Part shown: one piece after another, positions 17,417-25,963 of the stretch | How the letters are laid out: the number at the start of each line of letters is the position of its first letter | How positions within the stretch are numbered: position 1 is the stretch's first letter | DNA from: Actinoplanes couchii | Lineage (GTDB): Bacteria; Actinomycetota; Actinomycetes; Mycobacteriales; Micromonosporaceae | Reading direction: 5' to 3' | NCBI RefSeq assembly: GCF_016862075.1 | Contig: NZ_BOMG01000048.1 | Span: 1 to 64,000 of the forward strand | Length of the DNA: 64,000 nucleotides | Program-made: the position numbers and the translations under genes | Notes under the pieces: model-generated | The model's database searches: none | What the model saw: only the letters and a program-made list of their open reading frames with translations | What the model was told of the DNA's origin: nothing

Positions 17417-17458
17417 CTGTCACAGGGTTGCGTAGAATCCCTTTCATGACTGTGACAG
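17417..17458. promoter_or_regulatory. Paired CTGTSACAG palindromes at the upp/deoC divergent promoter
   Basis: Two 9-bp palindromes, ctgtcacag at 17417-17425 and ctgtgacag at 17450-17458, lie 33 bp apart, about three helical turns. The second begins inside codon 2 of deoC. The spacing suggests binding by a dimeric repressor that could control deoC and perhaps upp; the regulator is unknown. Confidence 0.45.
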
Positions 17459-18375
17459 CGTCCGCTGAACTGTCCGATCTCCGCTCCTTCCTGCACGGCC
17501 TGCCCGGGGTCGACAAGGTGGGCGTCGAGGCGCGGGCGGCGGCGCTCGCCACTCGCTCGATCAAGGCGGATTCCAAGGCGGCAGCGATCGACCTGGCCAT
17601 CCGGATGGTCGACCTGACCACGCTCGAGGGCGCCGACACGCCCGGCAAGGTGCGCGCGCTCTGCGCCAAGGCGATCCGCCCCGACCCGGCCGATCCGGCC
17701 TGCCCGCCGGTCGCGGCGATCTGCGTCTACCCGGCGATGGCCCCGATCGCGGCCGCCGCCCTGGCCGGTTCCGGGGTTCATCTGGCCAGCGTCGCGACCG
17801 CCTTCCCGTCCGGTCAGGCCCCGCTGGAGGTCAAGCTGGCCGACACCCGCGACGCGGTGGCCGCCGGCGCCGACGAGATCGACATGGTGATCAGCCGGGG
17901 CGCGTTCCTGGCCGGTGACTACCGCCGGGTCTTCGACGAGATCGTGGCGGTCAAACAAGCGTGCGGCGACGCCCATCTCAAGGTGATCCTGGAGACCGGC
18001 GAGCTGGCCACCTACGACAACATCAGGCGCGCGTCCTGGCTGGCGATGCTGGCCGGCGCCGACTTCATCAAGACCTCGACCGGCAAGGTCAGCGTCAACG
18101 CCACCCTGCCGATCACGCTGGTCATGCTGGAGGCGGTGCGGGACTTCCGGGAGCGGCACGGCCGGATCATCGGGGTCAAACCGGCGGGCGGCATCAAGAC
18201 CACCAAGGACGCGATCAAGTACCTGGTGCTGATCAACGAGACCGTGGGCGACGAGTGGCTGCACCCCGACCGGTTCCGGTTCGGCGCCTCCTCGCTGCTC
18301 AACGACCTGCTCATGCAGCGCACCAAGCTGACCACCGGCCACTACGCCGGCCCGGACTACTTCACCCTGGACTGA
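17446..18375 (+). CDS. deoC: Deoxyribose-phosphate aldolase
   Basis: The 309-residue class I aldolase splits 2-deoxyribose-5-phosphate into glyceraldehyde-3-phosphate and acetaldehyde. The Schiff-base lysine is in FIKTSTGKVS near residue 208, and the second key lysine is in GVKPAGGIKT near 243. DEIDMVI near 145 holds an active-site Asp. It is longer than E. coli DeoC, as is usual for the actinobacterial form. It leads a run with two aldehyde dehydrogenase genes, seven bases from the next one. The start ATG lies between two candidate operator palindromes. Confidence 0.95.
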   Translation: MTVTASAELSDLRSFLHGLPGVDKVGVEARAAALATRSIKADSKAAAIDLAIRMVDLTTLEGADTPGKVRALCAKAIRPDPADPACPPVAAICVYPAMAPIAAAALAGSGVHLASVATAFPSGQAPLEVKLADTRDAVAAGADEIDMVISRGAFLAGDYRRVFDEIVAVKQACGDAHLKVILETGELATYDNIRRASWLAMLAGADFIKTSTGKVSVNATLPITLVMLEAVRDFRERHGRIIGVKPAGGIKTTKDAIKYLVLINETVGDEWLHPDRFRFGASSLLNDLLMQRTKLTTGHYAGPDYFTLD

Positions 18376-18382
18376 GGGGCCC

Positions 18383-19807
18383 ATGTTCGAGTACGCACCA
18401 GCGCCGGAATCACGGTCGGTTGTCGAGATCGCCTCGTCCTACGGCCTCTTCATCGACGGCTCGTTCGACGGCGGCAAGGACGGCAACGTCTTCAAGACCG
18501 TCGACCCGGCCACCGAGGAGGTCCTCGCCGAGGTCGCCGCGGCCGGCCCGGAGGACGTCGACCGTGCGGTGGCCGCCGCCCGGCGCGCCTTCACCACCTG
18601 GTCGGCGCTGCCCGGCAGCGAGCGCGCGAAATACCTGTTCCGGATCGCCCGGATCATCCAGGAGCGGTCCCGTGAGCTGGCCGTGCTGGAGTCGCTGGAC
18701 AACGGCAAGCCGATCCGGGAGTCCCGCGACGTCGACCTGCCCCTGGTCGCCGCGCACTTCTTCTACTACGCGGGCTGGGCCGACAAGCTGCGGTACGCCG
18801 GGTTCGGTCCCGACCCGAGACCGCTCGGTGTGGCCGCCCAGGTCATCCCGTGGAACTTCCCGCTGCTGATGCTCGCGTGGAAGATCGCGCCCGCGCTGGC
18901 CACCGGCAACACCGTGGTCCTCAAACCGGCCGAGACCACGCCGCTGTCCGCGCTCTTCTTCGCCGACGTGTGCCGCCAGGCCGAGCTGCCGGCCGGTGTG
19001 GTCAACATCGTCACCGGGGCCGGCGACACCGGGGCCTACCTGGTGCGGCACCCGGACGTGGCCAAGGTCGCCTTCACCGGCTCGACCGAGGTGGGGCGGG
19101 AGATCGCCCGCTCGGTGGCCGGCACCGGCAAGCGGCTCACCCTGGAGCTGGGCGGCAAGGCGGCCAACATCGTGTTCGACGACGCGCCGATCGATCAGGC
19201 GGTCGAGGGCATCGTCAACGGGATCTTCTTCAACCAGGGGCACGTGTGCTGTGCCGGATCGCGGCTGCTGGTGCAGGAGTCCGTTCTTGATCAGGTTTTG
19301 GAGTCCCTGAAGCGGCGCATGGCCACGCTGCGCGTCGGTGACCCGCTCGACAAGAACACCGACATCGGGGCGATCAACTCGGCTGCCCAGCTGGCCCGCA
19401 TTACCGAATTGTCGGAAATAGGGGTACAAGAAGGCGCGGAACGGTGGTCGCCGGAGTGTTCGCTGCCCGACCGGGGGTTCTGGTTCGCGCCGACGATCTT
19501 CACCGGGGTGACGCAGGCCCACCGGATCGCCCGTGAGGAGATCTTCGGGCCGGTGCTGTCCGTGCTCACCTTCCGGACCCCGGACGAAGCGGTCGCCAAG
19601 GCCAACAACACTCCGTACGGACTGTCCGCCGGCATCTGGACCGAGAAGGGCTCCCGGATCCTGGCGGTGGCCGACAAACTCCGGGCCGGTGTGGTCTGGG
19701 CCAACACGTTCAACAAGTTCGACCCGGCGTCGCCGTTCGGCGGCTACAAGGAATCCGGCTACGGCCGGGAGGGTGGCCGTCACGGCCTGGAGGCCTACCT
19801 TGCCTAA
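18383..19807 (+). CDS. Aldehyde dehydrogenase (full length)
   Basis: A 474-residue NAD(P)-dependent aldehyde dehydrogenase. The motifs are PWNFPLLML (cofactor site), FTGSTEVG, the catalytic Glu in LELGGKAAN near 254, and the nucleophile in GHVCCAG near 285-291. The C-terminal PFGGYKESGYGRE is present. The ATG has GAGGGG just upstream and lies seven bases after deoC. A plausible role is oxidation of the acetaldehyde released by DeoC, but specificity is not proven by sequence. Confidence 0.93.
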   Translation: MFEYAPAPESRSVVEIASSYGLFIDGSFDGGKDGNVFKTVDPATEEVLAEVAAAGPEDVDRAVAAARRAFTTWSALPGSERAKYLFRIARIIQERSRELAVLESLDNGKPIRESRDVDLPLVAAHFFYYAGWADKLRYAGFGPDPRPLGVAAQVIPWNFPLLMLAWKIAPALATGNTVVLKPAETTPLSALFFADVCRQAELPAGVVNIVTGAGDTGAYLVRHPDVAKVAFTGSTEVGREIARSVAGTGKRLTLELGGKAANIVFDDAPIDQAVEGIVNGIFFNQGHVCCAGSRLLVQESVLDQVLESLKRRMATLRVGDPLDKNTDIGAINSAAQLARITELSEIGVQEGAERWSPECSLPDRGFWFAPTIFTGVTQAHRIAREEIFGPVLSVLTFRTPDEAVAKANNTPYGLSAGIWTEKGSRILAVADKLRAGVVWANTFNKFDPASPFGGYKESGYGREGGRHGLEAYLA

Positions 19808-20741
19808 GTCAGCCAAGTCATCCGCCGCACCGGCCACCACGCCGTCCGCCGCTGTCACGCCGGGTGCCGCCACCACGCCGGGCGCCGCGTCGCCCGCCGC
19901 CGCGCCCGTCACCGCCGCGCCCCTCACCGCCGCGCCGGTTCGGCTCGCCGTGCGGAAGACCTACAAGCTCTACATCGGCGGCAAGTTCCCCCGCAGCGAG
20001 TCAGGACGGACCTTCGTGGTGGACGGCGACAACGTGGCACTCGCCTCCCGCAAGGACGCCCGGGACGCCGTGCTCGCCGCCCGGGCCGCCCAGTCCAAGT
20101 GGGCCGGCGCCACCGCGTACAACCGGGGCCAGGTGCTCTACCGGATCGCCGAGATGATCGAGGCCCGGCGGGCCGAGTTCGTCGCGCTCGGTGTCCCGGA
20201 CGCCGAGGTGGACGCCACCATCGACCGCTGGGTCTGGTACGCGGGCTGGTCCGACAAGATCGCCCAGGTGACCGGTGGCGCCAACCCGGTCGCCGGGCCG
20301 TACCTGAACATCTCCGCACCCGAGCCGACCGGCGTCGTCGGGATCGTCGCCCCCGCCTCGCTGCTCGGTCTGGTCAGTGTCATCGCCCCGGCGATCGTGA
20401 CCGGAAACACGGTGGTCGTGCTCGCCGACGCGCCGCAGATCGCCATCACCCTGGCCGAGGTGCTGGCCACCTCCGACGTTCCGGGCGGCGTGGTGAACCT
20501 GCTCACCGGCCGGCACCCGGAGACCGCACCGTGGCTCGCCTCACACGATGACGTCAACGCGCTCGACCTGACCGGGGTGACGGATCCGGAACTCGCCGTC
20601 GAGTGGGAACGGGCCGCCGCAGGGACCTTGAAGAGGGTGATCCGCCCGTCCGGGGCCACCGATTTCACCGCCGATCCCGGTCTGCGGCCGATGACGGCGC
20701 TCCTGGAGACGAAGACCGTGTGGCATCCGAAGGGCTACTGA
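19800..20741 (+). CDS. Half-length aldehyde dehydrogenase-like protein without the catalytic Cys
   Basis: This 313-residue protein starts with an Ala/Thr/Pro-rich tail of ~45 residues, then the aldehyde dehydrogenase opening KTYKLYIGGKFPRSESGR and the cofactor-binding part (VVGIVAPASLLGLVSVIAPA, VTGNTVVVL, VPGGVVNLLTGR). It ends at ALETKTVWHPKGY-like sequence with no catalytic Cys region and only a partial Glu region. The TTG at 19800 is chosen because GGAGG lies six bases upstream inside the preceding gene, which it overlaps by eight bases. The reading frame is intact, so it is probably a partner subunit of the full enzyme rather than a pseudogene. Confidence 0.85.
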   Translation: MPKSAKSSAAPATTPSAAVTPGAATTPGAASPAAAPVTAAPLTAAPVRLAVRKTYKLYIGGKFPRSESGRTFVVDGDNVALASRKDARDAVLAARAAQSKWAGATAYNRGQVLYRIAEMIEARRAEFVALGVPDAEVDATIDRWVWYAGWSDKIAQVTGGANPVAGPYLNISAPEPTGVVGIVAPASLLGLVSVIAPAIVTGNTVVVLADAPQIAITLAEVLATSDVPGGVVNLLTGRHPETAPWLASHDDVNALDLTGVTDPELAVEWERAAAGTLKRVIRPSGATDFTADPGLRPMTALLETKTVWHPKGY

Positions 20742-20835
20742 GGGCCCACCGGGGCGGCTGTCACACAGCGTTGCCGACTAGGGTGTGTGCCCAGAGTCAC
20801 CCGTCCCACCACTCCCAGATCACCCGGAGGTCACC

Positions 20836-21705
20836 GTGACCAGCCAGTCCGACGAGCCCGAGGCCTCCGCGCCGGTGGCTGAGAAGTCCTCGTCCGAGGG
20901 GTCTTCCGGGCGGGAGCTTTGGGAGCTAGCCCGAGTCGAGCCGGTGGAGATCGCCCTGCCGGGCGGGGTGGGGCTGACCCTCCGGGCGTACCGGAAGGCA
21001 TCCGAGCTCACCCCGACCGAGGTCGTCATCGACGAGGACGACCCCTTCGAGGCCCGCCGCAAGCGCGCCGAGGAGGAGGAAGAGGTGATCGTCGACGAGG
21101 AGTACGAAGCTCTGCTCGCCGACGACGAGAAGGCCGAGAAGGCCGACGGCAAGGAGTCCTCCTCCGAGGAGCCGGACCCGGCCGACTTCGAGGAGGAGCC
21201 CGCCGGCCAGGCGGATGACGAGGAAGTACCCATGTTCCTCAGTCACAAGGGCCGACTGCTCACTTTCAAGAGTTCCGAAGCGCTGGTCTCCTTCCTTCGT
21301 TCGGGTGCTCCGCACGATCTCGCACAATTGGACACCTGGGCCGACCTGGCCGAGCGGGTACAGTCGAGCGACATCGACCCCCTGCCGGAGGACCGCTACG
21401 AGCTCGACCTCGTGGTGGAAAACCTGCGCGGCGGTCACGACACGTGGGACCTGCCGCTGCTCATCAACGCCGGTGAAGTGGCCCGCGACCTGGGTTTCGC
21501 ACTCCGCATCAAGCCGGTGATCCTGGCACTGTCGCCCGGATCGCCGCTGGACGACCTCGACGAATCCCTCCGGACCGCCGAGAAGGGCGGGATGGGTGGT
21601 TTCTTCGGCCGCCGACGGTTGAAGAAGATCGGTGCCCAGCAGGCCAGTCTCGGGTGGCGCTCGGTGATCGGAAAGATCTCCGCCGCTGTGGACTGGCGTG
21701 ACTGA
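20836..21705 (+). CDS. Acidic protein of unknown function
   Basis: A 289-residue protein whose first ~130 residues are strongly acidic and low-complexity (runs of EEEEE, SSSEE). A compact domain begins at PMFLSHKGRLLTFKSSEALV and continues through DRYELDLVVENLRGGHDTWDLP. The C-terminus has GGMGGFFGRRRLKKIG. I recognise no characterised domain. The GTG at 20836 has GGAGG six bases upstream. It lies between the deoC/aldehyde dehydrogenase run and the IS110-like protein gene and is on the same strand as both. Confidence 0.75.
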   Translation: MTSQSDEPEASAPVAEKSSSEGSSGRELWELARVEPVEIALPGGVGLTLRAYRKASELTPTEVVIDEDDPFEARRKRAEEEEEVIVDEEYEALLADDEKAEKADGKESSSEEPDPADFEEEPAGQADDEEVPMFLSHKGRLLTFKSSEALVSFLRSGAPHDLAQLDTWADLAERVQSSDIDPLPEDRYELDLVVENLRGGHDTWDLPLLINAGEVARDLGFALRIKPVILALSPGSPLDDLDESLRTAEKGGMGGFFGRRRLKKIGAQQASLGWRSVIGKISAAVDWRD

Positions 21706-21772
21706 CCGATCACCAGGGAACATCAATCGTTGGTCGTAAGAAGAGAAGCACTTGGCGGGAGGAGACGACGAC

Positions 21773-24262
21773 GTGGCGCTCGTGCGCGTGTACTGCGGTC
21801 TGGCGTCGGCTGATGATTCGGCGCGTTCGGCCTCGGCCGCTCCGCTGACCGTCGCCGTGGTGGACGACGCGGGCCGGCTGCTCGGCGTCCACGAGATCAG
21901 CGACGACCCGTCTGGCTATGCCCAGCTGGGGACGCTGCTCGTGGAACGCACGACGGGCTTCAGCGACGCGGCGGTCGCCGCGGACAGCGACGACCACGTC
22001 GTCACGTCACTCCTCACCGCGGCCGGGCGGCCGTTGGTGGTGGTCGACGACGACGCGGCCGACGACTACGCGGAGCGCTTCTCCGACGACGACTCCCCCG
22101 AGGAGATCTCCGCGCCGGCAGCCGCCCGCCGGGCCGTCGGCCTGGCCCGGGCGCTGCAGGCCGGAGCGATCGCCGCGGTGACCCTGCCGGCACCGCGCGA
22201 GCTGGTCAGCTACAAGCCGGTCCTGGCCGCCCACGTGGCCATGCTGGTCGGGCGGAACGCGGCTGCCGTCGCCCTGCGTGAGGTGCTGCGCGAGCTGTAC
22301 CCGGCGGCGCTGCGGGCGTTCCCGGACCCGGCGCACCCGACCGCGCTGGCCGTCCTCGACGCGATGCCCGAGCCGGGCCGTCTCAGCGGGTCGGCCCCGG
22401 CCGCCCGGGAGATCGCCACCGAGCTGGTGCGCGCCGGCTCCGGCAGCGAGAGCGAGCTGACCGCCGCGATCACCGCGCTGCAGGTCGCGGTCAGCGAGTC
22501 CCCGCGCCGGGGCGGCGTCAACAAGTCCCTGTCGCCAGCCGCCGCCGAGGCGGTCCGCAAGTCCATCGCGGCCGTCCGTGCCTGCGACTCCGCCTGCTCC
22601 GCCCTGGTCGGCACGCTCGCCGCCCGGGCCACCCCGCCCGCCACCGGTGGGCCCAACGTCGGCCGGCGCAGTGCCCGCCGGGGCACCGAGACACCCACGC
22701 TCCAGCCGGTGCCGAGCAGTGGCACCGGTGACGCCGCCCGCTTCGGCCGGCGCAACCGTCCCGAGCCGGTCTCCACCGGCACCGGCCCGGTCACGCCCCA
22801 GCCGCTGACCACCATGCCGACCGCGCCCGACCCGCTGATGGCCCCGCCGGTCGCCCCGGCCGCCGCCAACGGGATGCCCGGCCGCGCCACCGGCCCGCTG
22901 AACCGGCCGGTCTCGGTGCCGCCGCCCCCGCCCGGCATGACCCCGATCACCCCCGGCACCCGCCCGGCGGCGCCCGGCCGTAACCCGGCCACCCCGACCT
23001 CGGTGCCGCCCGGCCCCGGCAGCTCCCCGGCCGACGCCGGCGAGCCGTTCCGGCCGACGCTGACCAACGCCGAGCTGAACCGGGCCCGGGCCGAACGGCG
23101 CACGGTCATCCCGCCGCGCCCGGCCACCAGCCCGCGGTCGCCCGCACCGGCCGGTTCCGGCGCCACCGACTTCAGCCTGCCGATGCAGTCCGCCCGGACC
23201 CCGCAGGAGTCGCCGGAGCCCGGTTCGCGGGCCAACTGGCCGCTGCTCAACAGCGAGAAGGACGAGGCCGCCCGGCCCGATCTACCGTCCCGCTCGGAGC
23301 TGCCGTCCCGCCCGACGGCGCCGCCGCTGAACCCCCGTTCCTCGACCTCGTTGCCGTCCCGCTCCGCGTCGGCATCGTCCCGCTCGTCGGCGGCACCGTC
23401 GTCGGGTCTGCCGTCCCGGTCGTCGGCCTCGCCGTCGTCCGGCCTGCCGTCCCGTTCATCGGCCTCGCCGTCGTCCGGCCTGCCGTCCCGTTCATCGGCC
23501 TCGCCGTCCTCGGGTCTGCCGTCCCGGTCGTCGTCCACGCCGTCGCTGCCGACCCGGTCGTCCCGACAGTCGCCGGCCGCGTCCGTCAGCGGTGCCCCCG
23601 CCGAGGGCCGGGTCAAGCCGCCGTGGCAGGACATGCCGCAGGAGCCGTCGCCGCTGGACGTCGGTAAGGAACCGGCCCGCCGCCTGGTCGACCAGGCCCG
23701 CGGCAACGGTGGCCGGGCCCGGCTGCCCGGTTTGGACCAGCTCGGTGGCGGCACCCCGCCGCCGGCCCGCCGGGACGACCCGTCCCGGATCACCGCGCTG
23801 GACCGGAGCAGTGCCCCGCCGGTCCCGTCCGACGGCAACGACGGCGACCTGCTGATCTTCGCCGCGGCCAGGTCGGCGTGGTTCACCGGCGGCGCCCCCG
23901 ACTCGACGGACGTCAACTGGTCCAACCCGAACGACGACGCCTGGCGTGCCGCCCAGAAGGCCGCCACGCCCGCCGTCGCCGCGGAGACCAACGCCGGCCT
24001 GCCGAAACGGGTGCCCCAGGCCAACCTGGTCCCCGGTTCGTCCCGCACCGAGGAGCGCCCGGTCCGCATCGTCCGCGACGCGGCCTCGATCGCGGCCCAC
24101 ACGACCGGCTACTTCCGCGGTTGGCGCCGAGGCCAGGAGATCGGCGGTTTCGCCATGGGCGGCCGCCCGGGCCGCGAGGCAGCCGGAGGCTGGGACTTCA
24201 GCCGAGACGGCCAGCCAGCCGACGAGTTCCGAAGCAACAGCGCCCCCCACAACAGCCGCTGA
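21773..24262 (+). CDS. IS110-transposase-like N-terminal domain fused to a long linker and a conservon-type tail
   Basis: This 829-residue protein has three parts. Residues 1-220 resemble the RNase H-like N-terminal domain of IS110 transposases (TVAVVDDAGRLLGVHEISDD, then ALREVLRELYPAALRAF), but the usual first catalytic Asp appears replaced in VYCGLASAD. Residues ~290-690 are Pro/Ser/Thr/Arg-rich with four LPSRSSASPSSG-type repeats near 23400-23530. The last ~130 residues include SAWF, AGLPKRVPQANLVPG and YFRGWRRGQE, shared with the sensor kinase at 27446-30943. The GTG at 21773 has GGAGGAG upstream. I infer a domesticated, probably non-transposing regulator. Confidence 0.7.
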   Translation: MALVRVYCGLASADDSARSASAAPLTVAVVDDAGRLLGVHEISDDPSGYAQLGTLLVERTTGFSDAAVAADSDDHVVTSLLTAAGRPLVVVDDDAADDYAERFSDDDSPEEISAPAAARRAVGLARALQAGAIAAVTLPAPRELVSYKPVLAAHVAMLVGRNAAAVALREVLRELYPAALRAFPDPAHPTALAVLDAMPEPGRLSGSAPAAREIATELVRAGSGSESELTAAITALQVAVSESPRRGGVNKSLSPAAAEAVRKSIAAVRACDSACSALVGTLAARATPPATGGPNVGRRSARRGTETPTLQPVPSSGTGDAARFGRRNRPEPVSTGTGPVTPQPLTTMPTAPDPLMAPPVAPAAANGMPGRATGPLNRPVSVPPPPPGMTPITPGTRPAAPGRNPATPTSVPPGPGSSPADAGEPFRPTLTNAELNRARAERRTVIPPRPATSPRSPAPAGSGATDFSLPMQSARTPQESPEPGSRANWPLLNSEKDEAARPDLPSRSELPSRPTAPPLNPRSSTSLPSRSASASSRSSAAPSSGLPSRSSASPSSGLPSRSSASPSSGLPSRSSASPSSGLPSRSSSTPSLPTRSSRQSPAASVSGAPAEGRVKPPWQDMPQEPSPLDVGKEPARRLVDQARGNGGRARLPGLDQLGGGTPPPARRDDPSRITALDRSSAPPVPSDGNDGDLLIFAAARSAWFTGGAPDSTDVNWSNPNDDAWRAAQKAATPAVAAETNAGLPKRVPQANLVPGSSRTEERPVRIVRDAASIAAHTTGYFRGWRRGQEIGGFAMGGRPGREAAGGWDFSRDGQPADEFRSNSAPHNSR

Positions 24263-24440
24263 CCCACAGCCGCCACTGCCCCATAGCCGTTACTGACCCA
24301 CGGCCGCACTGACCCACGGCCGCCGCCGACCCGCCATGGTGCCGACCCGTCATGGCGGCCGACCCACCACCCGGCCCGACCCGACCCGACCGAGGACCGC
24401 ACCCCACCCGGGGCCGCGGTCCTCGCCGTTTCCACCCGAA

Positions 24441-24565
24441 CTCAGCACCGCCCCATGACGCCCGCTCAGCACCGCCCCGTGACACCCGAACTCAGCACCG
24501 CCCCGTGACACCCGAACTCAGCACCGCCCCGTGACGTCCGCTCAGCGCCGCCCCATGACACCCGG
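24441..24565. repeat. Five tandem 24-26-bp units
   Basis: Units begin at 24441, 24465, 24491, 24517 and 24541, each opening ctcagcaccgccccrtgac (the last with one change). The unit lengths are 24, 26, 26 and 24 bp, so they are not codon multiples throughout, which argues against a coding repeat. Confidence 0.85.
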
Positions 24566-24658
24566 CTCTTCACCCAAGACGAGCCCGCAGCCATCACGCC
24601 CGGACTTCCACCAAGACCGTCCGGCGACCACCACACCCGGCTTTCCGGCCAAGACTGC

Positions 24659-24870
24659 CTATGACGGTGTCGCTGGCCCCACCAGGGGCGGCTTGAAGTG
24701 GCTCCACCTGAGCCGAAGATCCCCACCATGACGGTTTCATCTGGCCCCGGTTCTCACCAGGCATTACTCGCCGTGAAGATCGGGAAGTGGGGCCGATTCA
24801 AGCCGTCTCTGTCGGCTTCAGGTGGGGCCACCGCAAGCCGTCATGGGTGGGGCCAGCGACACCGTCATAG
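24659..24870. repeat. Imperfect 60-bp inverted repeat
   Basis: The arms 24659-24718 and 24811-24870 are complementary. The outer 25 bp (ctatgacggtgtcgctggcc and following ccacc) match perfectly, and matching weakens inward. About 92 bp separate the arms. The centre contains no transposase gene; it could be a small MITE-like element or a long RNA hairpin. Confidence 0.75.
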
Positions 24871-25818
24871 CCACAACGCTGCCTCGCAGCCATCACGTCG
24901 CGATTCGAACCGCCAACCACGAAGGCGAGACATGCCGCCGCCCGTCTGCGGCCACGGCACCGACAGCGCAGCCTCCGATCCCGCCGTGCAGCGGCCAGGG
25001 CGGGGCCATCACCCACCCTGCCTGGCGCGGGCTGAGTACCTCCACACGCCGTTTTCGTCGGGTGACGCTAACTCGTCCACCTCGCGACGCTGAATCGCCG
25101 CTCAGAGCTTCTCAGTGACCCGCCGAGATTTACAAAGCCGAGCTGGACAACCAAGGCCTCGTCACCGCCAGCCTCTGTCATCGCGGCCTTGCTGCCATTC
25201 AACCAGCCATCGCCGTCCAGCCGTCGCCGTCCAGCCTTCGCCGTCGCTGTCTGGCCTTCGCCGTCACCGCCCGGCTTGTGCCAGCGTCCGGCCTCCGGTG
25301 CCGGCAAGCCTTCGCCACCGCCCGGTCCTTCACCATCCGGCCTCCGGCCCGCCAAGCCTTCGCACCGTCCGGCTTCTGCCGGCGGCAAGCCTCTGGCTGC
25401 GCCAGAGCCTTTGTCACCGTCCGGGCTTGGGGAACCGTCAAATTGGACCATCCAGCTGCCCGAAGCGTGGTCGGCTGCCCGGCCACCAGCCGCGTGGTCG
25501 GCTGCCCGGCCGCGTAGTCGGTCGTCTAGCTGCATGGTCAGTCGATTGGCCGCATGGTCGGTTAGCTGCCCGAAGTGTCTCGGCTTCCGGCCAACCCCAT
25601 TCCGCAACGCAACGGAACGCCGCGCCACGGCCCGTCCTGCCCCACGGCAACGCCGCGCCACGGCCCGCCCGCGCCCCCATCACGGCCCCGCCCGCCACGG
25701 GTCGCCTCGCCTGGCGCGGTGGGTTCGTGGCCGTGATTTAGTGCTGGTTGGGGTGGTGACCGTCTCAGTGGGTTGATCGGAATGGCGGCATGGCGCGATG
25801 ACAATGGGTGACCACTCG

Positions 25819-25824
25819 TATACT
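25819..25824 (+). promoter_or_regulatory. Candidate -10 box upstream of a small ORF
   Basis: TATACT is among the best -10 matches seen in the window, with ATGACA 15 bases upstream as a weak -35. Transcription would begin at about 25831, essentially on the ATG at 25832, giving a leaderless mRNA or a small RNA. Confidence 0.4.
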
Positions 25825-25831
25825 ATGACGA

Positions 25832-25963
25832 ATGGCCGGAAAGCGCGCGAAAGCCCCGCTCCGGCCGGTGGCGTTGATCCAGGCCGTCGAAGCGGGGCTT
25901 CAGGTCAGGCGGGTGCGGCCTGACCTTCAGATTCGCGGTGTGAAGCTCAGGCGGGCGCGGTAG
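25832..25963 (+). CDS. Possible leaderless small basic protein (43 aa)
   Basis: An ATG at 25832 opens a 43-codon frame starting MAGKRAKAPLRPVALIQAV and ending in KLRRAR. The product would be strongly basic, with a short amphipathic helix. Third positions are mostly G or C, as in real genes here. The ATG lies seven bases after a TATACT box. It overlaps the 3' end of the convergent GTPase gene by 17 bases. No homologue is known to me, and the region also forms hairpins, so a small RNA is an alternative. Confidence 0.3.
   Translation: MAGKRAKAPLRPVALIQAVEAGLQVRRVRPDLQIRGVKLRRAR
25902..25926. terminator. Hairpin downstream of the conservon
   Basis: A 9-bp perfect stem (aggtcaggc at 25902-25910 with its complement at 25918-25926) lies about 20 bases beyond the stop of the last conservon gene on the minus strand. 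It is a candidate terminator without a U-tract. A second, longer-looped stem (aagccccgct with agcggggctt) lies just beyond it. Confidence 0.45.

Larger units (their letters stand above)
24263..25831. repeat. Repeat-rich gene-free region
   Basis: About 1.6 kb holds open frames on both strands, but none has a recognisable domain or a convincing SD, and their translations mirror DNA repeats. Visible structures are five 24-26-bp tandem units at 24441-24565, a 60-bp imperfect inverted repeat (24659-24718 with 24811-24870), a 27-bp repeat of gcgtggtcggctgcccggcc at 25465 and 25492, and a 33-bp-spaced duplication of aacgccgcgccacggcccg at 25616 and 25649. Confidence 0.75.

Noticed and set aside
19800..20741. 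Half aldehyde dehydrogenase as a pseudogene
   Set aside because: The frame is intact, has its own SD and TTG start, and normal GC3; no remnant of the missing half follows.
21773..24262. Active IS110 insertion sequence
   Set aside because: The C-terminal transposase domain is absent, no element ends are seen, and most of the protein is linker plus a regulatory tail.
24441..24565. Possible CRISPR array
   Set aside because: The units are contiguous tandem repeats of 24-26 bp with no unique spacers and no cas genes nearby.
25068..25804. Several open frames of 60-208 codons in the repeat island
   Set aside because: Translations follow DNA repeats, compete on both strands, and have no domain or good SD.
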